Notes: generated by a model not told the origin, from the sequence alone. 64,000 nucleotides of DNA from Sinotaia quadrata (GCA_028829895.1 CM054181.1:11738501-11802500), one strand, 5' to 3'. Shown: positions 44,540 through 57,134, counted from the first letter of the stretch. Numbers and translations are program-made.

Positions 44540-45010
44540 CTTTACATAGTTACTACCATTCAACACCAGTACACAGTTGTACAGTAACCCATAGTGTCGC
44601 TTCCATTCAAAACAAGAACACAGATGTTGAGTACAGATGTTCAGTACCCCACATCAACATCCTCATTCAGGACCAGTACATAGATGTTGAGTAATCCATA
44701 CTGGCACTTCCATTTAAAACCAGTACATAGATGCTGAGTATCCCACATTATTCTCATTCAGAACTAGTACACAGATGTTCAGTATCCCGCATTAATATTC
44801 TCATTCAAAACAAGTACACAGATGATGAGTAGCCAAATTAACATTCTCATTCAGAACAAGTACACAGATGATGAGTAGCCAAATTAACATTCTCATTCAG
44901 AACAAGTACACAGATGATGAGTAGCCAAATTAACATTCTCATTCAGAACAAGTACACAGATGATGAGTAGCCAAATTAACATTCTCATTCAGAACAAGTA
45001 CATGGACGTA
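44540..45010. repeat. minisatellite, 46-bp unit, about 9 copies
   Basis: Copies share CTCATTCAGAACAAGTACAC and then AGATGATGAGTAGCCAAATT. The left copies are diverged (CATAGATGTTGAGTA) and the last four nearly identical. Confidence 0.93.
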
Positions 45011-45350
45011 GAGCAATTGTAGAACCAGGGAACACAAAGTCAGAACAGAATTACTGTTCCTATAATATGTATAACAATATTTTAGGGACCCACTTGGGGA
45101 TAACATGGCACATTTATAATGACACATTTCAGGTTTGCATCTTGTTTGTTCATAGCAACGCAGTAATATTATTATTATACAAGCGAACATTGACTTTTGT
45201 AGACACGGGTAGATTTCAAATCTACATAAATTTGCTCCACTATCATTGTAGTTCATTGCCAATTCGCTCAACAAAACATATCAATTTCTCACGCATCGCA
45301 CATGCATGCTTATACGCATACATACACACATAATGTACGTGAATATATAT

Positions 45351-45351
<1 letters not shown>
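45011..45351. other. non-coding stretch
   Basis: Overlapping frames on both strands (88 and 111 codons), one starting in the array, with no recognised motif. Confidence 0.35.
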
Positions 45352-45426
<75 letters not shown>

Positions 45427-45600
45427 GAGATATGCATACATACATGTACATACAGCACGCATTTATATATAGGAATGCACATACATATACACATGCACAT
45501 ATTCATACATATAAGCATGCAAGCACACATGCACATACATACATGCACACACATATACACACACTTGCATGCATACAACTGTACATATACGAAATAACAA
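45352..45600. repeat. (GA)n microsatellite and (CATA)-rich tract
   Basis: About 65 bp of pure GA, then 45,430-45,590 rich in CATACATA and CACATGCA, probably an older CATA/CACA array. Confidence 0.93.
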
Positions 45601-45964
45601 GTTACAGGAATCAACTGTGTGCGTTAAAGTATTTCATTATTTCATGAACTGTTTGCTTGTTACCTGTCTCATGCTTGTTGAGCCTAGTGGTCAAGATAGT
45701 TAGCGCTTTTATCTCCCAATTATATGTATACATCTCGGCCACTGCAATAAGAACATTTACCGCAGGTGTATTGAAAAAAAAAACCCAGACAAACCTAGGA
45801 TCTCAACAAATAATGGAAAAACCAGAATTGTGTGCTTGTTACCATTGACAACAACGTACAACGTATGCAATGACAGTGAAAAATAAGAAAAAGTTACTTG
45901 GTGCTCAAAGGAAAAGTAACGGCAGACCCCGCGTTGAGATGAAACCATTAATTCATTGATACCC
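45601..45964. other. non-coding stretch with a weak tRNA-like word
   Basis: GAGCCTAGTGGTCAAGATAG at 45,680 resembles a tRNA A-box region with one mismatch, but no B box follows. It is not called a SINE. Confidence 0.3.
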
Positions 45965-46345
45965 TTACATCCCTTTTGAAGGCCTGCAGCACAGGTACGA
46001 ACGTTAACTACAATGACACCATTTACATCCCTTTTAAAGCCCGTAGCGAAGGTACAGACGTTAACTTAATGACACCGTTTACACTCACTTTGAAAGCCCG
46101 TATCAGCGGTACAGACGTTAACTCAATGACACCGTTTAGGCCTACATCCCTTTGAAGGCCCGTATCAGCGGTACAGACGTTAACTCTATGACACCGTTTA
46201 CACCCCTTTGAAGGCCCGTAGCGAAGGTACAGAGTTAACTCAATGACCCGTTTACACTCATTCTGCAAGCCCGTAGCGAAGGTACACTCGTTAACACAAT
46301 GACACCATTTTCACCTCTTTTGAAGGCATTAGAAAAGGTACAGAC
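45965..46345. repeat. minisatellite, about 57-bp unit, 6 copies
   Basis: Copies share GAAGGCCCGTAGCGAAGGTA and then CAGACGTTAACTCAATGACA. Indels of 2-8 bases separate copies. Confidence 0.92.
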
Positions 46346-47159
46346 GGCATGTTACGTGAATACATGAAGGCATTACAAGCGGGTGCCTGAAGGCGTTCAA
46401 ACTCAGCCTGAATGGTCAGGAACCACATGGTGATAAACTGAGATTAAGGATGAAAGCTTCTGCAAACCCAACCAATCCACAACAGCCTCCAAAGCAAACC
46501 TATCTCCATTAGATCTGATCGATGGTCGTACTCGATTCACAGCCGGAAGTCATCTAGAATGACACACGTCCTTCTAATTACCATTCCATGTTGGTGCCTC
46601 TCACGTGACTTCTTTCCACTCTTCACAAACATGATTTTTCAAATTGGCGACAAACATTTCTCAAGCTCTGTGCCGCATGATGCGCGGATAAGTGCGCACA
46701 CAGCTTCCGGTCGCTCGAGCTCAAGGTCGGAAACAGGAAATCGGACACCAAAAAAACCCCAAGCAAAACACAAAGAGCACAGTACACACTATTTTGTTTA
46801 TGCCTAATGCTGAGTAATTTGGTCTCTTGATCCACTTGCAAGTACACACCTATTGTGTCTGAAATACTCGAAATACGATACACGACACTTTCTTGAAATA
46901 TTACACATTAATATATTCACTATATTAATATAGTGTTTGAAATACGATATATACTAATATATTCTTAACTTATGTGTTTGCAATATAATAATTTAATGTA
47001 TACATTTAGCGTTCGTGAAAGGTGTTGGCCTGATTCGGGCGACATTTTCTCTTTTTAGTCTGAGTATGTAGATGAATATTAGTTTCACAGAAATGTATAA
47101 ATTGTTTACTGATTGCTTGCAAACACAGAGAGACAGAGAAAGAGAGAGAGACTGTAAAT
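46346..47159. other. unique stretch
   Basis: 46,370-46,800 is GC-richer, with overlapping frames of 82 (+) and 86 (-) codons, neither recognised. 46,860-46,990 is AT-rich with TACTAATATATTC repeated. A short GA run at 47,125-47,150 adjoins copy C. Confidence 0.35.
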
Positions 47160-47566
47160 ATAACATTATTGACATCAAGTAATCTGCCTCATTGTAATTG
47201 TCATATGTATATTTGATTATACATTTAATAAATTTAGTGATCTTCATACGAATAATGATAATTAATCTTATTTTAGAGAAGAAAGTGGGTGGATAGGGGC
47301 TCGCTAAATATAGATTAAAAGTCAGATTTGTCTTCTCCTTTAAAGTAAGACGTTTTCCACTCATGGAAACATAAATGCTGTTTTATGTTGTGGAATATAG
47401 AAAACGTTTACATATCCAAAAATCTGCCAAGTGAGAGACGAGTGGTGTCTGTTGGAGAACCATTAAAAGATAAATTAAGATTCTCATTCCTTGTAATTGG
47501 TTATGAAAGATAATTTAATAATGATAATCATTTTCATTGACTAAGTGGCATGCCCTTCACAGACTT
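47160..47566 (+). mobile_element. dispersed repeat family, copy C (array-less form)
   Basis: Matches copy A from 14,855 to its right end: TTGACATCAAGTAATCTGC, GAAAGTGGGTGGATAGG, CTAAATATAG, GATTTGTCTTCTCC, GCCAAGTGAGAGACGAG and GATTCTCATTCCTTGTAAT, ending near TGGCATGCCCTTCACAGACT. Only ATTAAAAGTCA separates CTAAATATAG from GATTTGTC, so no internal array. The left end is shorter than in A and meets a short GA run. It shares individual bases with B against A, consistent with one family and not a recent duplication. Confidence 0.83.
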
Positions 47567-48149
47567 AGAAATAGTAATGCATTTTCGTTATTGATATGCT
47601 ATACTTCTGTTTTATGTAGAGATATACTATGTGAGTCGACTTTTATTTCTCCAAATGTTTGAACTTGGCTGCTCACATGTTGTTTGCTGCACTTGACATT
47701 GTTTTAATATGCTGCTTTCATTATGGTGTTTGCGTGTATCGGGGTTATAAATACCATTGCAGGAAACTGTAAGTTGAGATTGGAATGTAAGAAAGAATGG
47801 AGTTATAAAGTGATAAACAGTAAAACTTACTGCTGGTTCCCGGATTATGTTTTTTTTTTTTTAATAGACAAAGTGTGCCTTTCACGTTTCCTGAATTTAA
47901 TGGTTCACTGAATATAAACCACTACTACCGGAAAGACGCAGGAATCATCTGTCTTGGTGTGTAAGCTTAAATGAGTACAATGAACACTTTTATATATAAT
48001 GGCTAAGGTAATGTTAATTAATCAAGCATTAGTAAGACACATGCTACCAGCCAAGTGGAGTAATACAGTGAACAGTGAAGATCTAAACAATAATAAACCA
48101 AGAGATATAGAAGCAATAAGAACGTGACAATGATACACATTTGGAATTA
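47567..48149. other. non-coding stretch
   Basis: No arrays. A 62-codon frame at 47,723-47,911 reads across a T run and is not supported. Confidence 0.4.
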
Positions 48150-49760
48150 TCAGCAATATTTTGCAGTAAAAATAAACACTAGCATCATGTCAAATAAACC
48201 ATTGCGTCAAAATAAATCACAACAGTGCAAAAATAAACCAAATCATGACACCAGGACCAACAATAACATAATGTCACAAACCAAATGAAAAATCAGAAAA
48301 AAAACAGCAATAATATTGAAATTATTGAATAATAAAATCAACATAAACCACAACAATAATATCAGAATTAACAAGTCAGAAAAATACAACAGCAATAATA
48401 TCAAAATTAACCAAATCAGAAAAAAAGCACACATCAATAACATTAACCAATCATGAAAGCAGAATATTTCATAGCATTCCGCCATAAAGCATTTAATCAC
48501 AATTAAATGCAACATTTTATCAGAATAACTAATTCTATGGCATAAAACGCAAAACTTATCCTGCCATAATAAATGACACCACAAGTAAGCCGGGATGTGC
48601 TGCCAAGATAAATCACAGTTGACAACACAGTAAACCACAGAATGATGCTAGAATAAATTACGTTCTGACATCATAATACATCGCAATATACAGTCAGAAT
48701 AAAACAGACTGGCAACAGGAAAAAGTAATATGTTTCATAAAATATCCCAGACAAAATAAATACATGGAATAAAGCACGGTTTGTTGATGTATTAAAGCAG
48801 GGCACGGTCTCTGTATAAATCACAGCATGGATTGAAGCTAAACAATGACGTCAAATTAAACCATGACGCGATGCTGGAGTAAACAACACCATTGTGGTGT
48901 TAGAATATGCTAATTTATGAGTAGGAACAAACTATCTCATACACTTAAAATACACGAATTTCGTCACATAACCCTATGCAAATTGTCACACATTCAACTG
49001 ACGACACTGCATAGTATAGCAAACCTCTTTACATCCAGAAATGTGTAATGCTACGGCCTCAGCAGCGGCTCTCTATGCCTGGCAAGGATCAAGGCTTAGG
49101 CCACATCCTAGCAAGTGTAAGATCGCAACACCAAATTTTATTCCTTGGACTGATTCTAAGGCCAAAGCATGACGCTAACTCTCTATTACAAACAGTGCTA
49201 ATGCGACAGACGCTGTACTGGCTAAATAGTTGTAAACTACCGCGTGATCGTGCACATCTGGAAAAAGGATTATGATTAAAATTACATCTTGACGAATTTC
49301 ATACTGCAAGGATTATTGTTAAAGGCATAAAACATTACACTTTACATCTAACAAAGGATTAATATTGAAAACATAGTATAACCTTTTAGGTCTTGCACAG
49401 GATTAAAATTACGATTAAAGTACAATCATACGCTTTACGTTCGGCAAGGATTAAGGCTAAAGGTACAACAGGACACATTACGAGTATTACGGTTAAAGGT
49501 TCAATATGACACTATATGACTAAAGGTATTGGGATTAAAGGCAAAACATGACACTTTACGATCACAATTATTAGGGCTTAGGCAAAACGTGACATTTTAC
49601 GACTCAAATATTAGTGCTAAGGACACAACATGACAGTTTACCACCATAAGTATTAGGGTTAAAGGCACGACACGACAAATTACTTAAAGGTTTAAGATTA
49701 TAAGTATAGCATGACAGTTTATGTCCATCCACGATGATGACTACAGGCATGGCATGACAC
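48150..49760. repeat. two decayed arrays with unique spacer
   Basis: 48,170-48,780 is rich in AATAAACCA, AATAATATCA and CAGAAT words. 48,780-49,260 is mostly unique. 49,260-49,760 repeats ATTAGGGTTAAAGGC and ACATGACACTTTACGA at roughly 45-50 bp spacing with heavy divergence. The 131-codon minus-strand frame at 48,243-48,638 is low-complexity array reading. Confidence 0.6.
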
Positions 49761-49894
49761 TTGAATAATAAGACTGATTAATGGCTGTATTTACTGAAGG
49801 AAGAAAAGTACCTATATATATTAGTGTAGTGGATGGAGTAACCTTTGAAACCTGAATATATCTTAATCTTAATCATTTCACTTGTGTTTAATGA

Positions 49895-50075
49895 GCAACT
49901 ATTTCACTATTGCTTATTTTGTCACTATGAACTCTATTTCACTATTGCTTATTTTGTCACTATGAACTCTATTTCACTATTGCTTATTTTGTTACTGTGA
50001 ACTCTATTTCACTATTGCTTATTTTGTTACTATGGATTCTATTTCACTATTGCTTATTTTGTTACTATGAACTAT
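49895..50075. repeat. minisatellite, 35-bp unit, 5 copies
   Basis: Copies share CTATTTCACTATTGCTTATT followed by TTGTCACTATGAACT, and are nearly identical. Confidence 0.94.
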
Positions 50076-50364
50076 ATTCTAATTCAAATCAAGTGTCTCC
50101 TACTCTATTTGCTTGTTCGTTTGATGTAATGTTTCACAAAAGTAGTTATATTTTATCATCGCGCTGAATTGGGAATAATTGTTGAAAGCAAGCTTCTTTT
50201 CGTGAATTGAATTGTTGGTCATGTAATCAGAAAGTATACTTTAATTTACAGATTTGCTGCGTAGGCTGTTGTTGAATTTCTTTTCTTAAAAAAAAATAGT
50301 TTTAAAAATATGTTATTGTTGCGCTGCTCTTGGGAAATGAGTTCGAAATCGCTAAGAAGAAGTG

Positions 50365-50645
50365 ACATAAACTCGGATAAACATATGATCTTTCTACTTG
50401 GATAAACATAGGATCTTTCTACTTGGATAAACATAGGACCTTTCTACTTGGATAAACATATGATCTTTCTACTTGGATAAACATTGGATCTTTCTACTTG
50501 GATAAACATAGGACCTTTCTACTTGGATAAACATAGGACCTTTCTATTTGGATAAACATAAGATCTTTCTACTTGGATAAACATAAGACCTTTCTACTTG
50601 GATAAACATAGGACCTTTCTATTTGGATAAACATAGGATCATTCT
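50365..50645. repeat. minisatellite, 25-bp unit, about 11 copies
   Basis: Copies share TTGGATAAACATAGGACCTT followed by TCTAC. GATC/GACC and CTACTT/CTATTT variants alternate. Confidence 0.95.
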
Positions 50646-53454
50646 GTCCATTTATTATTTTATTTTATATCGCACAGTACTGAATGTTACTCCTTGGTGA
50701 ACTATTGTATTACAAGAACAGTTTAACTTAAATAATAATAGAAAAAAGCGTTTTATAACGGCAAACCTTGGCATTTTGGTAAATATAATTTAAAGTGAAT
50801 CGTACTGTATCTCTTAGCGAACCAAAAGAGAACATTATTGTATTATAAGCATTTAAAAGCCGCCAGAGGGATACACGTAAAAACTCATTTAAAACAAACA
50901 ACTTGCTTTCCTAGGCTGATTTTTAGTCATAAACACATGACCAACTGTCATTCACGATAATAAAATTTTCCCCATAATAGCTTCCAATATATAACCTACT
51001 TCCCTGACTTCAAATTCTTGCAACGTTTACCGTCGTCGAAGAATGAAATAGAAAAACATTCTAAATTAACAATAATCCAGACAAGTTAAAATCTATCTTA
51101 TGAATAATTTTGTCATGTTGTATAACAATTGTACAGCTGAAAAATATTTGACTGCTTCCTAACATCACTTATTGTGATGACAGTTTTAATTAATTAGATT
51201 TTAAAAACTACTATAGAAATGGATGACGAATGAAAGGCGGATGATTTAAACGAAAACAAAATAAAAAAGAATGAACCTAAAACAAAGCCCGGTGAAATTA
51301 GTACTCAACGTGTGATACACACGTAGGTCACGTGATTTCTGACAAGGATAGGTACTTGCTGCTGATGCAAATGACTCTTGTTTACCGTTCATACGAAATT
51401 CTAATTTATGTAGCAGAAGATCTTTTGTTTTTTTTAGTCCACTATTTCAATAACTACACAAATAACCCTTTACTTCCGTTGCTTAAAATCTTCTAAATTA
51501 ATAATAAACAGCTATCTTGAGACGTTACTTCAAAGTTTTGAAGTTTTTACCACTCATGGTTCAAACATGGATCTGACTTAACCTCAAATGTAGTACAATT
51601 TGTAGTCCGAATCGGGAATTCTTACCGACTCCAAGTAGGCCTACGACTCCACTAAAAAAAAATAAAATAACCGACTCTGACCCCACAAACCTTCTGAAGA
51701 ATATGAACTGACCTAATATTGCTGAGTTTCTTCGGTAAAGATGTGCAGTTGATAATACGCCAAAAGTGTTGGTATCAATGCGCCGAATATGCCACCACCA
51801 CCCACCCCGCCCGAAAACTGCACGTACAAGTACATTGGTAATTATTCTAATTCTATGTCTTCAGCAGTTAACACGAAACGCTAGTGGAATTGATTGCCAT
51901 TAATTAAATTTATTTTCTTTAAATGTAGATAGAAAATCATGACTTTTCGGTGAAAAAAATACCGCCTTAAGAAAGCCTACTTGTTATTTTCTGAGCTCGC
52001 AATGACATTTTTCCATTCAAACTGGCACGCTTGTGAGAAGGATTTTCGAGGGCTGATTATCCAGGCTGGTGAACGTTTAACAAGACCTAAAGAAACTAAC
52101 AGTGGAATGTAGCTAAAGGAGATAGTGAACTCCAGATTCATTCACGTCAAAAGACCGAAGGCCGAATGAAATCTAACATTTGAAGGTGAAAAAATTCATA
52201 TTTTTAACAGCAATTTTATTGGGTCTATTAATTAAATGAATTCTCTGAAGATTTTTCTGTACCAGATAAAAAGCTTACAACACTAGAAACAAAATGTTAT
52301 ACTTGCTTTGCATGGAATTAATGCTCTAACTTGAATATTTTAATTATAATCGATAGCATTTTATTGAAGATGATGAAATATGTAATCATAATATATTATA
52401 ACATGTCGTTATTTTCTCTCCTCAAGCTTGGTTATGTCAGACATGCACAGGCACATACAATAGATAGGACCAATTACCAGGTACGCCTTTTATTTCAAGT
52501 TCGGGAACCCACTTTTCTCTTTATCTAATTACCACTCACAAATGATCCCCCGTAAAATCAGAGTGCATCCACTTAAAATATATTCATCAAAGAGTGCCAC
52601 CTACATACACTGAAAGCAGTGGTAGCTGGTACTCTGGTTTGGATACTGGTGTTCCATCTGTAACGGCTGCATCCGTTCCGTTATTTGATCTGCTACTTCC
52701 ACGCACCAGCATTACAAAACAGTGGATACATCCTGACACTAATAGATCATTGAATACTATATCCATTTTTCTTACATGTTTGTGAAGGGTAGTGCTCACA
52801 GAAATAAGTCCCCATACATACCTATATACTGAGCGACTCAACTGTTTGATACATTACATTACAAGTTCTTTGTTTTTATTGCAGTTTGTCATTATGTAAA
52901 AGGATCCCTTGGAGCAGAGCCTCTCAGTTTGTAGAAAACGTTTCCACAGACCACTTCCAGAGTGCTGTTATTGAAGTGCAGCAGATTTTGCTGCTGCATG
53001 ATTACGTCATAAAAAGTGTTATCTCGGTGTTCCTTTGTTTACAGCAGACCTTATGCTCGCATTTATCAGTATTAAAGGGAGATCATTCATCACGTAATAT
53101 GAAATGTCAAGAGCAGATCCACGTGGTCAAGGGTCTTGCGTGTGCCCCTTCTCTCGAGATGTCAAAGAGTGGTGTTTTCTTGAAATAATCTTTGTTTGTG
53201 TTAATTTAGCTTCTTTCTTGCTTTTTCCTTTATTCAACTGAGAATGATAACTCAGATTTTTTTAATGCAATTTCTTCACAGGGTTTGCCGATTGGATGTG
53301 CATCCCCTTACGCAGCTGCAACCCTGCTCTTTGTGGCATTAATGGAACTGAAGTCATAGAATTTGGTTATGGAATATGGAATGCTCAGACCTTTGTGCGG
53401 TTTTCTGTAATACGTTTACTCCGACTGTACAATAAATAAAATAAATTTAATTAA
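50646..53454. other. longest stretch nearly free of tandem repeats
   Basis: 2.8 kb. The first 1.9 kb is AT-rich with no recognised content. 52,590-53,190 is less AT-rich and holds frames of 84 codons (-), 63 codons (+) and 100 codons (52,886-53,188, +). None is recognised. AATAAAATAAA near 53,433 resembles a polyadenylation signal but has no gene to serve. If the window contains a host exon it is most likely here. Confidence 0.35.
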
Positions 53455-53775
53455 TAGACAATCACATAGTGTAGTAACTCGTTGACAATAACTGACACGT
53501 ACTATTTTATTATTGTGTCCCATTTTAAACAAAATATAGATTGACAGAAAATATTTCATGTTTACGTCATATTCTAGGTAAATATAGTAACTCATTTACA
53601 ATGATGTTCACATAAAATATTTCAATCTTGTGGCTCATTCTAAGTATAATATACATTATCACATAATATTTCAAAGTTGTGTCCCAATTTAATTTAAATA
53701 TAATAACTTATACATTATTTGCAAACATATTCACACATAATATTTCATTGTTTTGTCCCATTCTAAATTAAATAC
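53455..53775. repeat. decayed array, about 80-bp units, 4 copies
   Basis: Copies share ATAATATTTCAWTGTTGTGTC and CCCATTCTAAATTAAATA with many indels. The array lies immediately upstream of the LINE relic. Confidence 0.65.
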
Positions 53776-53799
53776 ATTTTAGAAACTTGACTGCAGCTG

Positions 53800-54960
53800 A
53801 TGTCCTATATCCTCGAGCTTTTACAAGTACACTACACAACATTCCAACCGATATCTCTCAAGCTTCTTCAAGCAATGTTGAAATTAGCCTTAAAGGTATT
53901 TGGGCCTGACCAATTTCGAGCTCTGCTCATGTTTGAGTGTTCATTTGATCTACTACCGGCTCTGGCAGACATCGTAAATACTTCCCTCTACTTGTATTTT
54001 CCCATCACCTTTAAATAAAAATTATTGTGAAGCTCCGTTTGAAAGATATGAATTGACCCGACTGACTTGTGATGCACTATTCTCAATTCAATCTTACATC
54101 TACCAGAAAGCCGTGGGAAAAAAGTCTAGTTTCACTGAGTATATAAAAAAATCATAGAATACATTTTTTCAGTGTTCCTTATCACAGCACTGAAGATGTC
54201 TGTGCAAACGTTGATAAAGACATTCTCTCTCCATTGACGGAAACAGTTATCACAGGTGTCTTGATTTAACTTCAGCACCTCACTCTATCGATCATATTTC
54301 TCCAACAATCTTCAGCATTTCATCCTATTGACTATAATTTTCTCCAGCAATCTTGCATTTCACACTATCAACTACAATTTTCTCACTCTTCAAAATTTCA
54401 CACTATCGACTATAGTTTTCTACAACAATCATGAGCATTTCAAAGTGTCGACTATACATTTCTTCAGCATCACCCTGCATGTTAAATCAGATAAAAGGGA
54501 TTTAGTTTAGCTCAGATCATACAGGTTGCAATAAACAAAAATAGTAAATAAATAAATGGTAAATATTCCAAGTCAGATATGGTGTCCCACTGGAGTGTTG
54601 TCAATCAATTCCGTGTACCACTCTGTTCAATGCCAGAAGTCATCATTCTGTGCCCCAGCAGTTATATGCTACTGACATACAACTATACAAATCAAACTGC
54701 CATAATTCGTTAAGCATTCATAGTGTTGTGAAGAGTATTTCTAGAGTTCCAAGAACTGATCATGTCATCCCACTTCTCCACAATTTTCGCTGGCTAACTG
54801 CCCACATCAGAATACATTCAAAGATTTATTTTCTTGTTCATACTTCACTGAGATTCCAGCCCTCAGTCTCATCTCACGCTTGTTTACAGCCGTGCTAGAA
54901 ACTTGCACTCATCTTCCCAATCGCATTTTCAACTGTCCAATAGCGAAGTGTTACATGGTT
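53800..54960 (+). mobile_element. CR1/L2-like LINE reverse transcriptase relic
   Basis: 53,815-54,012 reads YTTFQPISLKLLQAM, PDQFRALLMFECS and DLLPALADIVNTSL, then FP and FK, the N-terminal RT blocks. After a gap, QVRYGVP at 54,572 matches the block before the catalytic site. LYATDIQLY at about 54,664 is a mutated YADDxQLY. After an internal deletion, VPRTDHVIPLLHNFRW and HIRIHSKIYFLVHTSL form the thumb, and a shifted frame adds ARNLHSSSQ. The mutated catalytic Asp, stops and deletion make it inactive. Family level is from remembered motif style. Confidence 0.8.
54245..54480. repeat. minisatellite inside the LINE relic, about 40-bp unit, 5 copies
   Basis: Copies share TTTCACACTATCGACTATAA and TTTTCTYCAACAATC with variation. 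It lies between two reverse transcriptase blocks that are normally separated by unique coding sequence. Confidence 0.82.
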
Positions 54961-57134
54961 AATGTTTCTTCGCTTATGCAGATCCACCTACTTTATCGTC
55001 GCAGCCTTCAAACCACAGACACAAGGAAAGCATGGTCAATTTACACATCTTTATTATTATCAGCAATTACGACATCGACTCTGTGGTGTTCTTGTTTTCA
55101 CCGCAAGAATAATTCAGTTTTAATTGCCGAAATTTGTTTAATAATTCATCGTGATCATATTTACTACAGGCGTAACCACGCAAGCAATATGTGATGTCCT
55201 AAGAAATTAAGTCTAAAAATCAAAAACGTTTTCGAGATATCAAGAGCAAAATTATAAGTTTTCATATAAAAAGTGTCCAACTTTCCTGTCTGATGGGGCA
55301 ATATGGTGGTGGTGGGGTATCCTCCTACACGAGGCATAATGAACACAGTGAGGTTATGGTGTGTCAGGTTTTGAAAGCAGCAGAAAAAAGTAATCACTTA
55401 AAGCTGTTGATTTCTGTTTACCAATGCTTCATTGCTTGGCTGAAGACACATAATTAGCCAGTCTTCATCACAAAATATTTATAGATTATTCATTACAATC
55501 AGGCAGCTATAGCACCACCTCGTTCACATAAGTTAACAGTAATTATCGGTTTTTTTTAAATTTAAGAAAATAGATATAACTATTTGGATGAAAATAAAGA
55601 TGATAAATTCAAAATGTACTAGCTCTATTGCATGCACAGATCACAAATAAAGTTTGTATCGGAATCATTAGCACATTTAATTGGAGGATCAGCATATAAT
55701 TCAGAGCAGGACAAACATTAATAATTATGTCTTCGTAATCATGCTTTTTTCAATTCCAGATTTTTTCTAATGACTTCAGTTTTCTTTCACAGACTTGTTA
55801 GCAGAACTTTCTTGAATGAACTGCTTGTTAACGGCTCGTTCTGACCTCTTTTTCCGTTTGACAGTAGAATGATTCCACTGGCATTTCGGCAAAGGGGAGA
55901 GGCTGTCCTCATGTAGGCCGAATAGATCTGTTGTGTAAATGGCGTTCAAACTGGTCGTCATTAACAGATGCAGTACTGGCTGTTGAGACTGGCTCTGCAA
56001 ATGCGGAAGTTTGTATTCATTCCGTTTGTTTAATCTTTACCACCTCATTTCGATGTAATCTCATTTAGTAATACTTGTGATGCTTGTTACATTAATTGTT
56101 GGTAACACCACTGTGGGGCTCTGGAGTCTTGCTCGACTTCAGTAGGCAATTATAGTCAGTACTTTCATCACTATCACTGTGGCATAGTTGGGGCTGGTTT
56201 TAAAACTTGCAAAAAGCCCGGGCACCAAATATGACATCTGGATGTTGTCTTACCTGGTAGGAATGCATCAATTTCTGTGTGTTTTAAAACTCGGTTTTAG
56301 AGAGGAAATAAGATCTTCTAGTGGCTGAATTTTGTGATACATGTATGCAGTCAGAAAGATAATTTTACGTTTCTGAGCCTTTTTTTACAGCCGTCAAGCT
56401 TGCAATGAGAAAAATTATTCTCTAGTATCAATAAACCCTTTCCATTCTCACGTGGGTTTCACATGTGCTGCAAAGTGTTCAAGGCTATTGAGGAAATGAG
56501 AAGTCTATCATCCAGTCACTACCAAATGTCCAGTCATGCGTGTCAACAGGTGCCTGCTTCATAAGCTGACTATTCAAATGTTTTCTGGTTATTGATTATT
56601 GCAGGAGGAGCAGTCATTTGCTGGTGTTTCTCTTTTTTCAGCTGATGCAGCTATCCAACGTGCTTGGATCCCATCATGCCTAAAACTTTTGAAACCTACA
56701 TTCATCAAAATTAAAGATGCTAACAGCTCAACACTACCCCCACACTTTCTTGATTTATCTTGCCTTTGCTCATCATTCCAATAAACAACAAACGTAATGC
56801 ATGATCGTATTTTGAAGATATATAGTACCAGAGGACATATCTTAAGCTACAAATATTCTAGTTGTAAATACATTTATTTTAGTATTCAGGACGAAAGAAG
56901 CTTACCTTCACAAAGTGAAGTCAAAACAAGCAAACTTTATCAGTCTCATTCATAAACGGCTGTTGTTTTGGCGCCAGAAACTTCTGTGCGGATTTTTTTG
57001 AGTGACGTCCTTATGCTTTAACTTTTTGTTAAAATGTCACTTTGCTGAAGTTTTTCATGCATGTCGACCTTATCGACAGCTATATCTTACCCATCTATCC
57101 CGAGTTGTTTGCGTATTGAAGGGCATTTGTAAAT
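54961..57134. other. mostly unique stretch
   Basis: 54,961-55,194 continues an open frame beyond the LINE motifs, unrecognised. 55,776-56,000 (-) holds a 74-codon frame, described separately. 56,599-56,784 (+) has a 61-codon frame preceded by TTATTGCAGGAGG, acceptor-like, but no other support. GGTGGTGGTGGGG lies at 55,305. Confidence 0.35.
55776..56000 (-). pseudogene. possible C-terminal tail of a pogo/Tigger-like transposase
   Basis: The minus-strand frame contains FGLHEDSLSPLPKCQW, then VKRKKRSERAV and ESSANKSVKEN. Pogo/Tigger-type DDE transposases often end in a PLPK motif, a run of Arg/Lys and a short Ser/Thr-Pro-x-Lys segment, which this resembles. No catalytic residues were found further upstream on that strand. 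Chance resemblance is quite possible. Confidence 0.25.

Noticed and set aside
45676..45730. A second SINE head (CCTAGTGGTCAAGATAG)
   Set aside because: Only an A-box-like word with one mismatch. No B box within the expected distance.
48243..48638. 131-codon hydrophobic minus-strand frame as a membrane protein
   Set aside because: It is the reading of a decayed AATAAACCA/AATAATATC array. Leu/Ile richness comes from the AT-rich unit.
49260..49760. Telomere-like TTAGGG words
   Set aside because: Single TTAGGG words sit within a decayed array of about 45-50 bp units. There is no tandem TTAGGG run.
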